Notes: generated from the sequence alone by a model not told the origin. DNA of 64,000 bases from Plectosphaerella cucumerina (GCA_020746995.1 JAGPXD010000003.1:2294001-2358000), one strand, 5' to 3'. Shown: positions 23,135-34,265, numbered from the stretch's first letter. Translations and numbers: made by a program.

Positions 23135-23968
23135 ATGTCCTTACCATCTCGCAAAGTGGTGGCCGTCATCGGCGTCGGCGGCATGGGCCTCTCAGCAGCA
23201 CGCCGCATCGCCAGAGGTCGCCTGCTGCTCCTCGCCGATTACTCAACCGACACACTGGAAGCAGCAGCACAATCCCTCCGAAACGATGGCCACGACGTCC
23301 AGACACACGCCATCGACGTGTCCGACCACGCCTCAACAGTGGCTTTTGCCCAGGCGGCGGCCGCAGCAGGCCAGATCGAAGCCGTAGTCCACACAGCCGG
23401 CGTCTCTCCCGTCCAAGCTTCTGGCCAGCGCGTCCTCGACGTCGACCTCGTAGGCACCGCCAACCTAATCGACGCCTTCTACGCCGTCGCAATCCCAGGA
23501 ATGGCCATGGTCTGCATCGCCAGCATGGCCGCGCACCTCGCCGGTCCCTTCCCCGCAGATCTGGAGACGCACCTTGCCACAGCGCCGCTGGCACGCCTGC
23601 TGGACCACCCTCTCGTTGATGCTTCGCCCCGGACGGCATATCCCCTCGCGAAGAGGGGGAACATCCTGAGGGTGCAGGCGGCGGCCAAGGCGTGGGGGCT
23701 TAAAGGGGCGAGGATCAACACGGTCAGTCCTGGGGTGATCTCGACGGCTATGGGGCAGGAAGAGGCCAAGGGGGAGTCGGGGGCGATGGTGAGGCATCTC
23801 GTTGAGGGGTCGGCGGCGGGGAGGATGGGGTCGCCAGAGGATATTACGGACATGGTGGAGTTTTTGGTTGGGTCGAGGAGTTCGTATGTCTCGGGGAATG
23901 ACTTTTTGGTGGATGGGGGGACTGTTTCTGGGCAGAGGTGGGCGCCGGCGGCAGCAGCTGGGGCGTGA
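23135..23968 (+). CDS. Short-chain dehydrogenase/reductase
   Basis: A single exon encodes 277 residues. The N-terminal Rossmann loop reads VIGVGGMG at about residues 12-19, and an Asp after the second strand (LLLADYS) would bind the adenosine ribose, suggesting NAD(H). The HTAG segment corresponds to the NAG motif. The catalytic serine lies in IASMAAH and the Tyr/Lys pair in YPLAKRG. The C-terminus carries NTVSPGVISTAMG and SYVSGNDFLVDGG, standard for classical SDRs. The substrate is unknown. It lies 550 bp downstream of a P450 on the same strand, consistent with a two-step oxidation. The 40-residue gap before YPLAK (AGPFPADLETHLATAPLARL) is a little longer than usual. No intron is needed. 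Confidence 0.88.
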   Translation: MSLPSRKVVAVIGVGGMGLSAARRIARGRLLLLADYSTDTLEAAAQSLRNDGHDVQTHAIDVSDHASTVAFAQAAAAAGQIEAVVHTAGVSPVQASGQRVLDVDLVGTANLIDAFYAVAIPGMAMVCIASMAAHLAGPFPADLETHLATAPLARLLDHPLVDASPRTAYPLAKRGNILRVQAAAKAWGLKGARINTVSPGVISTAMGQEEAKGESGAMVRHLVEGSAAGRMGSPEDITDMVEFLVGSRSSYVSGNDFLVDGGTVSGQRWAPAAAAGA

Positions 23969-25390
23969 GGTGATGCTGCAGTGGGAACTGGTTGCGCTCA
24001 GGGAACCCCTTTTCATGACCCCTTTCTTCTCGCTACCAAGCTCTCTCCCTAGATCAAGCCCAGCAGCCTACCCTCACGGCGGCTTCTTGGAAATTCGCAT
24101 GACGTCTCACGAGTATCGCATGACCGCTGGGACCTGCTGCGTCGATTGACCCGCCGCGTCGATTGACCCGCCGCGTCGATTGATCCTCTGTGTCAATTGA
24201 CCTGGCTTTCGCGAGGGGAATTCTACCAGTGACTAGCTGGCGTGGATTTCCATGTCAGCTGTCATGCGACACTCGCGAGGCGTAAAGCAATTTTCCAAAG
24301 AGCCCTTCACGATTGTTCGGGAGATACAAGTAAAGCGATTCCCGTGGCGAAAAGTTCTATGCGGGACTGTGGTTCTATCGTGAGAAGAGGGCCCCGTTGG
24401 ACCTCGTTCGCCAAGACAGCGTGTCGATCGCCTATGCCGAGCGCCGAGGGAGAGGGAGACCTGAAGACGACAGCAACCGCAGGGTCTCCATCACTACTCT
24501 GTCGCCAGTGAGTCCTGACCAGGGGTCGACCGACAGACCTTTTCAATTGGCTCATCGATCCAATCATTCTTTGGCCCTGTTCCTCCGTCGAAGTGTCGCT
24601 CGTGTCGGCTTGAAGATCGTCGGCGATGGGATGAAGAGGTTGGTGATGTTGTGGGGAGAAAGATGGCCTGAACAGGGGCGGTGAAGAACTGCAGGGTGCC
24701 CGTGCTGTGCTCAGCTCCCCGCCGCCCCAGTTTCGCCTATCGCCTGCTTCCCGACTCCAGGTCTATTCATGGAAACCGTTGGTGGCTTCTTTGTCTCTCC
24801 TGTCATCCCCCATCTGGCTGCGTACGTTATGTCCAGAGACAAAGCAACGAGCTGTCCCCGGCCTAGCATCGTCCAAGTCCGGGGACCAACCACCAAATCT
24901 GCCACCTGTGACCTGACCAGCCTCACCCTATGCTAGCGGTGGAGGAAAACGTGGGCCAAAAGAGTCCCTCATTGCCGGAACCAGCACCGCCCGTGTCACG
25001 TTGCAAGCGCTAGGCGCAGGCGTCGTCCGGGGGCCCTCTTGCCTTGGGCCTTGGCCTCCTCCCAACACGAGGGCCGCCCGCCATGTGCCGGCACTAGACC
25101 GACCGCGGGGCTGTCGAAGGACGCTCCCAGAGGATCTGCTGCCAATACGAGCACCGGCGTAACCTGGAAACTGTCCGGGCGGGCCGCGGGGAGCCCGCTC
25201 CGTCCAACGACACAACGCCCTCGGGCCGGCGATGGAGTCTCGCGGCCACTCCGCCATGGATCCCTTCCCGGACATGCCACGACAGGAACTGAGGTGACCT
25301 GCGGGGACGATGGAGGCGTGAGGTCGTCAGAGTGGTTCGTCAACGTCATGTTTGCCAAGTCAAGGCTGGAACTAGATGCCTCGAGCTGTG
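23969..25390. other. Intergenic region upstream of cerato-platanin gene
   Basis: This 1.4-kb gap contains the small 17-bp tandem repeat at 24140-24207 and the cerato-platanin promoter at its right end. The Pro/Arg-rich frames in it are not convincing. Confidence 0.5.
24140..24207. repeat. 17-bp tandem repeat, four units
   Basis: Units based on CGTCGATTGACCCGCCG lie head to tail. Units 1 and 2 are identical, unit 3 diverges at its right end, and unit 4 is more degenerate (TGTCAATTGACCTGGC). It is a short degenerating minisatellite with no coding role. Confidence 0.8.
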
Positions 25391-25399
25391 TATATAAGG
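25391..25399 (+). promoter_or_regulatory. TATA box of the cerato-platanin gene
   Basis: TATATAAGG lies about 150 bp before the start codon. It is followed by a CA/CT-rich leader (CACACACTCATCTCACAC) and a favourable start context (CACCAAAATG), typical of strongly expressed fungal genes. Confidence 0.6.
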
Positions 25400-25538
25400 A
25401 AGAGGGAAGTGGACGTCTGGTGGTGTTGGAAGAAGCATCTCATCACACACACTCATCTCACACTTCATCACCACATCCAACAACCACAACAACCCACAAC
25501 ACCCTCTTCAAACCGAATTCTCCATTCCTCCCACCAAA

Positions 25539-25955
25539 ATGCAGCTCTCCTCCATCCTCGCCGCCCTCTCCCTCACCGCCGTCGCCTCGGCCGCCTCCGT
25601 CTCCTACGACACCGGCTACGACGACGGCTCCCGCTCCCTCACCTCCGTCAGCTGCTCTGACGGCACCAACGGCCTCATCACCCGCTACGGCTGGCAAACT
25701 CAGGGCCAGGTCAAGAACTTCCCCTACATCGGCGGCGCCGACGCCATCGCCGGCTGGGGCTCCGACCAGTGCGGCACCTGCTGGCAGCTCACCTACAACG
25801 GCAAGAGCATCAACATCCTCGCCATCGACCATGCCGGCTCCGGCTTCAACATTGCTCTCGATGCGATGAACGCCCTGACCAACGGCCAGGCCGTGTCCCT
25901 GGGTCGCGTCGATGCCCAGGCTACCCAGGTCGCCATCTCTGCTTGCGGCCTCTAA
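25539..25955 (+). CDS. Cerato-platanin family secreted protein
   Basis: A single exon encodes 138 residues. A signal peptide (MQLSSILAALSLTAVASA) is followed by a mature protein that opens ASVSYDTGYDDGSRSLTSVS. The body has the family's four cysteines (SVSCSDG, SDQCGTCW, ISACGL) and the hallmark NGLITRYGW and FPYIGG segments. This matches the cerato-platanin/SnodProt1/Sm1-Epl1 group: small double-psi beta-barrel proteins that bind chitin oligomers, lie in the wall or medium, and can be recognised by plants. Length, cysteine number and order are all canonical. Codons are almost entirely C/G-ending, and with the TATA box and CT-rich leader this predicts high expression. It is convergent with the multicopper oxidase. 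Confidence 0.95.
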   Translation: MQLSSILAALSLTAVASAASVSYDTGYDDGSRSLTSVSCSDGTNGLITRYGWQTQGQVKNFPYIGGADAIAGWGSDQCGTCWQLTYNGKSINILAIDHAGSGFNIALDAMNALTNGQAVSLGRVDAQATQVAISACGL

Positions 25956-26210
25956 GGGCAGGATCATGATAGGGACGAGGCATATTAGACTTGGGCAGCA
26001 TGGCAGGACAGCGGCGTTTTCTGGCTTCATTCGACACTCATTTGGCAGGCGGGCATCAGCATGCTTAGGCAAACTCATACAATAATTAATTACTTCATCA
26101 AATTCGCTCCTTGCTGCTGCATCGTAACACAGTCGAATACTTCTCTAAGCAGACGACCGCCATGCTACCTCCCCCGTGCATCCAAACACCAGTATTCAAG
26201 TCTCCCCCCA

Positions 26211-28127
26211 CTACTGTGGCCCCGCGCCCAGATACTCCGCCGGAACCTCCGGCCACTCATCAACACCATCAAAGATCACCATCGACATACCTCCCGACAT
26301 GTGGTTCTGGATATGGCAATGCAGCAGCCACGGTCCCGGGTTCGTCACATGGTACCTGACCGCCATCCACGCCACGCCTTCAGACGCCGCCGGCGTCGCA
26401 AACGCGTCCCTGTGCGGCGGGTCCACGAGGTTGAACAGCTCCGGCCTCGCCGCCACTGCCTCGTCCACGTTCGCCCACTCGAAATGCCCCTCCCCGCCGC
26501 CGATGCGGTACATCTTGTTGCCGTGCTTGTGCATCGGGTGCGGCGGCATCGGCGCCGCGGCCGTCTCGAACACGAGGTCCACCCAGTCGCCTGCGCGCGT
26601 CGAGATGCCCGTGATGCCCGGGTCGCTGGGCGGCGGGGAGAAGAGGTAGGGGGTGTCGGACTCATGATCGCCAGGCAGTAGGGCAGTACCGTCGACAGAC
26701 CAGGAGAGAGAGGAACCGAGCATGCGCATCGTCAGGTGATAGAATGCGTCGGCGCTCTTCGGGATAGGTGAGGGAGGGAACGGCTTGGCCAGGTCTTGGA
26801 CGAAGACGAGCACGTCAGGGGATGTCGGAGCGCCGTTGTCGAGAATAAAAGGCGGCGACACCTCCGTGCTGTTGACCGGGGGAGGTCCGTCTGGCTCGCT
26901 CTTGCTGCGGATCGAGACAGTGGCACGGCCGCTGAGGATCTGAGGGGCAGCGAGGGAGGCGACGCGCAGCGCAAAGTCGCCGGTCCTGTCGACCTTGACG
27001 AGAACCGAGAAGCGGTCGCCGTTGGTCACAGGGATGGCGTTGACCTTTTGCGGCAGGACGTAATCACCATCGACAGCGTACACCCACATGGGTAGCTCAT
27101 CCAGGGACACCATGGCCGTCACGAAACCGAAGGCGCCGATCAGGTCCAGAGCCACCCAATGCTCGTCACCGTCGCAGCGGCTCGTCTCAAACTCGATGAC
27201 CGACTCGCCGCCGTCAGACTCCTTGCAGCCGCTGAACACGCCCGGGGGGATCTTGGTGATATCGCCGACACCCTGCGAGATGAATTCGGCCGGAATGCAC
27301 CTGCATGGGTCAGCATGATGTAAAAGGCAAGTTAAGAGGGAAAAGTGTCTCACGCCTTGTCCGTCATGGGGAGGTTGACCAGGCTGAGGAGGAATCTCTG
27401 CTCCGGGGTCAGAAGCGACTCAATCTCCTCCTCGCTACGACACTTGGAGCTGCCCTTGCCGTTGACGAGGATGGCATCGTAACACGTCAGCTCCATGTTG
27501 GCGGCATTGGCAACCTGCCACACGTCTGCCGAGGTCATGTGCCGGAAATCGGAGAGCACCACAGGCTTGGCCTTCTTCTCGGCTCTCTTCATGGCGTGGA
27601 TGGCTGCAGGGTCGCTCGAGATGAGGCCGAAGGGGTTGGAGCGCTTCTTGGAAGGGTGGATGATGATGGGCCCGTACAGTCCGTCCTCGACCTGGCCCTT
27701 CAGATGGGCGTGGTACCAGTGACTTCCATGCTGGGTGGCCTTCCACTTGTAGGAGAAGGTCGAGCCGGTGGTAATAGGTCGCTGCGTGAGGCCGGCAACA
27801 CCGTCGGACCATGGCGTGTGGAGCATCTCGATGCCTGGAGGGGAGGGGTCAGCAAACTGGTTGAGGACGGCATATCAGGGGTAACATACCGTGGAAGTGA
27901 ACAGACGTGTTGAAAGGCAGCTTGTTGTGGACAATGACCTCAACATCGTCCCCCTCGGAAAGCTCCAGCGTTGGTCCCGGGAACTGTCCGTTGACGAGGA
28001 TCATCTCCCTCTTGTGGCCATCAGGTGCGCGGGTCTCCCATGTCAGCGTGAGATCGAAGACCTTTGCGCACTTCTCAGCAGCGACGCCCCAAGCCAGAAG
28101 GCCAAGAACCGTGGGTAGAAACAACAT
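26211..28127 (-). CDS. Secreted multicopper oxidase (laccase / conidial-pigment oxidase-like)
   Basis: Three exons join in phase: 28127-27890, 27834-27354 and 27300-26211. Introns are 55 bp and 53 bp, and the product is 602 residues. A signal peptide (MLFLPTVLGLLAWGVAAE) leads into three cupredoxin domains. All four copper motifs are present in order: HFHG (interrupted by the first intron), HWYHAH, HPMHKHG and HCHIQNHMSGGM. The last supplies the type-1 Cys/His and an axial Met. It should oxidise phenols or similar donors and reduce oxygen to water outside the cell. The TPWSDGVAG and GLYGPIIIH segments fit laccase-like enzymes. Among fungal groups it recalls the Abr1-type brown-pigment oxidases more than Fet3 ferroxidases, because no C-terminal membrane anchor is visible. 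The substrate is inferred only. Confidence 0.9.
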
Positions 28128-29359
28128 GCTGCTGATGAGGGAGCAGTGTGCTTGCTGGCTTCAAAGGCCCATCGATGGTGACACGGCAGGATCGAAGGCT
28201 GCTTTATAGCGACTCGAGCGAGATGAGCACCGTGAGATCTCATCTTGCACCTCGAATTATCTCACCATTTCCGGCCATGCCAGCAAACACCAACAGGAGC
28301 TGATCAGAGGCATCCTTGACACGGCTGCAGGGTGCAGAGGCAGCATGGCCCCGACTCAAGGGAGGCCATGCCGCTATTCGTGGGCATCCGCTCCAGGGCC
28401 AGGATCGGCGGTGTGTTCCGGAAGGTTTCTGCGGCTTCTGAACCTCTCTTCTCGCCAGCAGGTGGTCAGCACACATGGCCCCCGCAACGTCCAAGCCAGC
28501 CGGCTGGCCCCTATCCCGAGAAACCGTCGGCAGGGTTCAGGCGAGGCCTCGGAGAGGCCGGCCACTCAGGAACAAGACTGGAGATGTATGCTCGTTTCCG
28601 CCGCCGCGCGCGGTACATCGAGCTGGCCCCCCGTGAGATGACGGTCAGCCGTCAGGCAGCGCAGTGGTCTGCCAAGATCTTGGGTTCGCGTAGGTACCGA
28701 ACTGAGCCGTATCGTGGTTGGCGGGAGGGGGGAGATTGGACGTACTCGGCCGGCATGCCAGCAGATGTCGTCCGAGCCCCGTCGACTGGGCTGAGGCGGT
28801 GCGCTGACCCGCGTGGGCGGTCAGCACTTGCCGCCGGGCGACAGGGGATGTGGGCATGCCAATGCCAGTGAGCAGTGAGGCGCTGCTGACGGCCGAGGGC
28901 GTCAGCACGCAGGCGCCGGCCGTTGACGGGATGGGATATTGCCCCGGGGCGGGCAGGCTTTTTGGGAGGCCGTTGGTCGCGAGCATCGCTCATCGAACGA
29001 TGTCGTCCAATGGATTTTGGAGATGACCGGCGGGGTCCATGATTAGTTGTCCCTGGAGGAAGTAGCGATGTGGAGGAAGACTTTTTGTTGTTTGGCACAA
29101 TATGTTGGTGTTTGAGGGGCACAGGGCAGACCTTGGGGGCCGCGCCACCCACAACGGTTTCGACAGTGAAGTTTGAGGAGAGACAGCGCCACATACGTCG
29201 CTTTTGATCTTCGGCCAAGGCCTTCAAGATGCAATTGTGCTTGTACGATTAATACCAAGCTTTCTCTCGCATTTACTGCTTCCTCAGCTGCGATGACAGT
29301 GAAGCATGCAACAAGACTTTCCGATATGTTGTGTAACTCTCCTTGATCTCCCATCAATT
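28128..29359. other. Intergenic region between oxidase gene and tRNA
   Basis: This 1.2-kb stretch includes the oxidase promoter (a TTTATAG element near 28201). Frames of 100-190 codons on both strands are Arg/Pro/Ala-rich and overlap each other. None shows a domain, so I see no supported gene. Confidence 0.5.
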
Positions 29360-29433
29360 GGCTTGATGGTGTAGTTGGTTATCACGTCAGTCTAACACAC
29401 TGAAGGTCGGGAGATCGAGCCTCCCTCGAGTCA
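29360..29433 (+). tRNA. tRNA-Val (anticodon AAC)
   Basis: The 74-nt sequence folds as a cloverleaf without an intron. The acceptor stem GGCTTGA/TCGAGTC has two G-T wobbles and discriminator A. The D arm is GTGTAGTTGGTTATCAC. The anticodon arm is TCAGT-CTAACAC-ACTGA with anticodon AAC. The T stem GGGAG/CTCCC is perfect, but the T loop reads ATCGAGC, so position 54 is A instead of the near-universal T. A T5 run follows. The altered T loop could weaken the B box. Confidence 0.88.
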
Positions 29434-29869
29434 ATTATTTTTGCACTTTCCACCTAGAACGCCGCTCATTCCCTCATTTCTCGCTCTAAGCTTTACTTTT
29501 GCAGCATAGTCGAGCACAACCTGGAACATGCAATCGAAGGGTCCCCGGCAATGACATCCAACACCGCGATCGCCTCGTGAGCTCCCTGGATTCCGACAGC
29601 GCATGGGACCTAGATCGACGCGCCCCCTATTTTCGCCACAGTCTGGACAGGGTGAATGGCAATCCTCGTGCTGACCGCGTCTGCATGCGGGGTTGAATCC
29701 CAGGATGAACTGCGCCTCGGGCCTACCACCCGAATCCTGTCGGGGTGCAGCCCCTGAGGGCTTTTCGACGTACTTGGCTGCAGCAACACGGAAATAGAAA
29801 CACCACACCGGCAGCCCACGACACACGACAACTCCCAGACATCTCAAGTGCCAGCGTCACCATCTCACC
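29434..29869. other. Promoter region of the first HET gene
   Basis: The gap of about 430 bp holds the tRNA terminator and the upstream region of the HET gene. A C/A-rich leader (CCAGCGTCACCATCTCACC) precedes the ATG. No other gene was seen. Confidence 0.5.
29438..29442 (+). terminator. RNA polymerase III terminator of tRNA-Val
   Basis: A run of five T begins four bases after the tRNA 3' end, the usual Pol III stop signal. Confidence 0.75.
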
Positions 29870-32551
29870 ATGTCCTTCAATCCTCGAGATTTCGCCGCCT
29901 CGTTCCCCAACGCAGGCACACTGGTCCTAGTAGACCTCAACAATCCCACGGCAGAAAGGCGTTTCCCCATCAGGCCGCCACCCGCGACACCAGACCCAAG
30001 TCACGCCACGCCCATATCCACGTCAACTCCGCTGTGCGAGAGATGCCGGATCGCGCTCGAGTACTACGCTTACTACGTCGACCTGACCGAGACCAAGGGA
30101 CAAGATGAGAACCTCCCGCCAAGCGCCATCACGCTCCATCAGAATCAGACCGAGTTCCTGCATAGCTTGTCTCTCGGTTGCCACCTTGGCGACCTTTTGT
30201 TCCAGAGTCTGTATCGGTACAAGGACCTCGGCCACCGCGTCTTAGAGGAAACGGCCATTGAGATGGTCTGGCACAGAACCCCCGGATCCGACGATGTCGC
30301 CGACGGCGAAGAAGGCCCAGGTCAAGCCCGGCAGCTGCAGTTTGCTCTCGTCAAAACCAACGAGCCCCGATCCACTGATGAGTACTGGGTATTCCAGAGG
30401 TTGCGTCTCTGGGACTCTGCAAAGTATGAAGCCTTCCACCGTGGGCCCGACGCGGACAGCCTGGCCACGTTGTTTGACAAGCTCGAGGTTCGTCAGGAGT
30501 CGTCGCTTCAAAGCCGGGCGGAAAGAATCCTTGACTATATTTACCCCATACCCGAAGGTAGCGAGGAGCATCAGACCACCGAATCCTCCCGAGTGCTTGC
30601 AGTCAGGTGGCTGAACCGGTGTCGAGCCAACAAGGACGGCAGCCACAATCAATGCAACCAGGTCACGGGAGGATACATGCCCACCCGCCTTCTGGATGTC
30701 GAGGGCGCCATCAAGAACCAGTCTCTCAAGCTGGTATCGCGCCCGTCATTCTCAAAAACTGGCATCTCTGGCAATAGCGACGAGTTCATCACCCTGAGCC
30801 ATTGCTGGGGAGAGTGGGGGACCACAGGCCTCCCGTCGCTGACGACGAAGAACATCTCGGAGAGAGAGACGACCGGCATCAGCATGGATCTGCTTCCAAA
30901 GACGTTCCATGACGCTGTCTTGGTCTGCTCATGGTTCAACGGCAAGTCCCCCCCTGTCACCTAACACCATCCGAAGCTGACATGCACCGCAGTGAAATGG
31001 CTCTGGATCGACTCATTCTGCATCATCCAGGACAGCAGGGAAGACTGGCAAACCGAGGCCGCGCAGATGTGCAACGTCTACAAGCACGCCCTCCTCAACA
31101 TCTCAGCCGATGGCTCCCGCGACGCCCGCGGCGGCTGCTTCCAGCCCCGCCAGCCATCCATGACGACGCCGCTGCACGTCCAGCTCCCCGCCGCAGGCAA
31201 GGCCTTCATGATCGCCGCCGACGAGCCTGACGTCTTTCGATCCATCACCGCGTCTCCCATCGCCGAGCGCGGCTGGGTCTTCCAGGAGCGCCAGTTATCG
31301 AGGCGAGTGCTGCACTTTGCCGATACCCAGCTAGAGTGGGAGTGCTGCGCTGCCGGCAATTCCTTCGCCTCCGAGACGTACCCGAATGGGTTTCCCTTTT
31401 TCCGGTCGGACTTCTCTGGTCAACCAAAGGTACAAAGCCGCGGATCTTTGGGAGACATGCCGCTGAGGGAGGTGCACGAGTCTTGGGTCGGGCTCTGCGA
31501 GCAGTATTCGACCAAGAGCCTCAGCCATATGAGCGATAAGCTTGTCGCGCTTTCTGGACTGGCGAGGGAGTTCTCGGACGTCCTAGCTGGAGATCGGTAC
31601 ATCGCCGGGGTATGGGAGTCTACGCTCCCTCATTCCCTGCTGTGGAAAGCTACCGGCGGGAGTGGGACTCGCGTCGGCGGCGACATCTACGTCGGCCCAT
31701 CCTGGTCATGGGTGTCCATTGACGGGCCAGTCCACGAGATGCAGCCAGGCCAAGGTGACAGGAGAAGCATCGTGGAGATCCTCGAAAGCAACGTGGATCT
31801 TGAGGTGCCCACGGCACCCACGGGAGCGATCACGGGAGCCTCCCTCAAAGTCAGGGGCTTCCTCCGAAAGGTCACGATCCGCCCTGATTATGAAGAGAAG
31901 CCATGGCATTACATGGCTGTTGGGGGTATGGTCATGCACCAACTCGACATCCACGGGTCGCGGCGCACGATCACGGCCGGGATGCCGATGAACGGTCGGG
32001 ACCCGTATGCCGACGAGGATCCTCGGGAGAATGACTTTCTCCATGCGGCCGACTTTCATTACTCCTTCGACGAGGTCTCGGTTTTGGAAGGAAATGTGCC
32101 GGAAGTCACATGTTACTTCCTTCCGATTGACGTGCGCGAAGGGATTGACCCGACGTCGGGGACCGCGAGCGGGCTGCTGCTGCTGCCGGCTGAAAAGGGG
32201 GATGACCAGGGAATGGTGTTTCGGCGCGTCGGGTGGCTGGAGGTCTCTGCCGAGTACATGCTCCCGATGCGTTACAGGAGGGTTGAGGTCCATGGAGGCG
32301 GCGAGGCGGTGGCGGTGGTGGATGGTAAGTCCGAAAATGAGGAGTGGGAGAAGGCGAAAGAAGTCTTGGTCAAGGGGTATGACAGGAAGAACGGAAGGTT
32401 GAGGGTCCCTGAAAGGATCTCCGTCGATGAGGAGAGTCGGCCAGCCTCGGAAACTGATGATGTCCTTGAGGCCTGGTACTCCATGGATGCCGAGATCGAT
32501 TCGAGTCTTGGTTTTGCGAAAGCCGAGGCTGTGGAAATCACGATTGTTTGA
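29870..32551 (+). CDS. HET-domain (heterokaryon incompatibility) protein
   Basis: Two exons, 29870-30941 and 30993-32551, join in phase across a 51-bp intron. The intron has the rare donor GCAAGT and acceptor CGCAG (a GC-AG intron). The product is 876 residues. The HET domain spans about 305-430: FITLSHCWGEWG, then across the splice WLWIDSFCIIQDSREDWQTE, then MCNVYKHALLNISADGS and ARGGCF, and later ERGWVFQERQLSRRVLHF. These are the three conserved HET blocks plus the usual WxxQE-type motif. The N-terminal 290 residues include a CERC pair and helices; the C-terminal half is a typical variable region (GPSWSWVSIDG). HET proteins trigger cell death on non-self fusion. The partner and allele class are unknown. 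No NACHT or WD repeats are attached. Confidence 0.9.
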
Positions 32552-32945
32552 AAGATAGGGCACAACCGGAGCCCGTGGATTGGCAACAAGGCAAGCCTGT
32601 CGCCTTCAGATGGGCGGTACCATGTTAGCAAATCAATGGGGAGGTGTCGCTGACAGCAAATCTCCGTTGAGTCACGATGCCACGGTCTGTAGTAGGACCA
32701 AGGCCCCGCCACATGAGTCTTCTCATCACGCCACGTCCACATACCTTTGCTTGTGGCTTCATGAGTCGTTGCTACCTTCCTAACTTTGAGGTGGCTGATT
32801 TCATCCACAGAAGGAGGGCCTCCCCCTTATAAGTATGCTGCAGTAGTTCCCTCCGAACGAGCAGAGACATGACGACGAAACTCAGCATTCTACCTCATCA
32901 CTTGCCCACCTTTCCTCTGTCACCTGCTCAACGAACTTCCCGACC
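32552..32945. other. Intergenic region with TATA-like element
   Basis: These 394 bp separate the HET gene from the next gene. CTTATAAGTA near 32826 is a plausible TATA box about 115 bp before the next ATG. Confidence 0.5.
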
Positions 32946-34265
32946 ATGTGTTCCCACCCATCCCTCGCCCTTCCGCTGTCTGGCACCCTTCTGAACGACG
33001 CAATTGCCATTGTTCAATTTCCCAGTCCCGAGGCCATCGATGGTGATCCCAAGATCGTTGACCGTCACCTCGAAGCATGGGCCTCCGGCAAAATCGGCAA
33101 AACAGCATGCGACGAGCAGACTCTGTGCGCACTGAAACGCTTCTGTGAGAAGTTGAAGTTCTACATCGAGGACTACATCAGCAAGGCAACCTCATCGTTC
33201 CCTGCGCGAGCTTACCTCGACACCCCCTCGCCCATACCACAGACTCGGAAGGAACATACCATTCAGATGAAAGACCTCTTGTCCAGCGAATCTGAGCGAC
33301 TGATGACAGCATTCATTGAGTACGAACTTCTGTGCAAGATCAATTGCTTCTCCCGATCTACACCCAGATTCAATTTCAAGCACTTGGAACGCTGTGGCGG
33401 CCGTACGGTCTCGCCGTGGCGAGCGGAGACACTGCAATGCGTGTTTGAATACATACGCTCGCTGTACGGCGCTCTCTTCGCACGATCGTCCAACGCTTGG
33501 CTGCCGACAGACTGCACCCAGCTCGTTTTCCCAGACAACGTTCTCTTCGGCGTCCAGCAGTACGCCGAGGACATGGATCTGCACCCGAGCGTCAGTCCAT
33601 ACATGGCAGATACCCTTGCAGCGTTTGGGTTTGATCTGATCACGAGCTTGCTAGATGAATGCGAGGGCGTCTCCAGCGAGCCTCGTCATGGGCGCGGCTT
33701 GTTCCACGGACTGGCGAGATGGTTGAGGTGGACAAGGACTTGCGGCCTGTCGCCCTGGCTTAACCCCCTATCCGCAACTCCCGATCTCTCGTGGCCAGAC
33801 AGCCCAGCCCTCTGTCAGCGTTTGCTTCAACTGATACCCAACACAACGGACGAGGAGGAACGCTTATCAATGGCACTAGTGAAAGGTGGTGGCAATCGGA
33901 TCGACGAGAATCTCGGAACGCAATTGCACAGGCAGATGCAAATTTACCGCCAGCGAGCCTGGGTCTTCTTCGACGACGCAAGACTCTTCCCCGAGAGCAG
34001 CAGACCCATGCCATGCTTCCCAACGGCAGAGGAGATCATATCGGCAGAAGCTCGAGCCATCCGACAATATACGGGCATCAACGGAGCTCGCGTGCAACAC
34101 CGGTCTCGCTTCTGGCACGAAACGAAGATGCCACCGTACATGGACCCGGTGAGGACCGCGACAGCGGACGAAGACACGTGGGACGACAAAGGTTTGTCCA
34201 AGGAACAGAGGTCAATGGGTTTGCATGAGGTACTCAGACCCCGGCTGACACCTTTTTGGAAGTAG
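32946..34265 (+). CDS. Conserved-looking fungal protein of unknown function
   Basis: A single exon encodes 439 residues with C/G-ending codons and balanced composition, so it is likely a real gene. It is mostly helical, with no signal peptide and no membrane segment. Visible features are LCALKRFCEKLKFYIEDYIS (about 60-80), an ECEGVSS segment, a Trp/Leu-rich stretch GLFHGLARWLRWTRTCGLS (about 250), and QMQIYRQRAWVFFDDARLFP near residue 340. This arrangement recalls uncharacterised proteins that sit beside HET and ankyrin genes in Sordariomycetes, but I recognise no named domain. It lies 394 bp downstream of a HET gene on the same strand. The minisatellite starts about 110 bp past its stop. Confidence 0.7.
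   Translation: MCSHPSLALPLSGTLLNDAIAIVQFPSPEAIDGDPKIVDRHLEAWASGKIGKTACDEQTLCALKRFCEKLKFYIEDYISKATSSFPARAYLDTPSPIPQTRKEHTIQMKDLLSSESERLMTAFIEYELLCKINCFSRSTPRFNFKHLERCGGRTVSPWRAETLQCVFEYIRSLYGALFARSSNAWLPTDCTQLVFPDNVLFGVQQYAEDMDLHPSVSPYMADTLAAFGFDLITSLLDECEGVSSEPRHGRGLFHGLARWLRWTRTCGLSPWLNPLSATPDLSWPDSPALCQRLLQLIPNTTDEEERLSMALVKGGGNRIDENLGTQLHRQMQIYRQRAWVFFDDARLFPESSRPMPCFPTAEEIISAEARAIRQYTGINGARVQHRSRFWHETKMPPYMDPVRTATADEDTWDDKGLSKEQRSMGLHEVLRPRLTPFWK

Noticed and set aside
28332..28871. 179-codon frame between oxidase and tRNA
   Set aside because: Arg/Ala-rich product, overlapped by equal-sized frames on the other strand, no motif.
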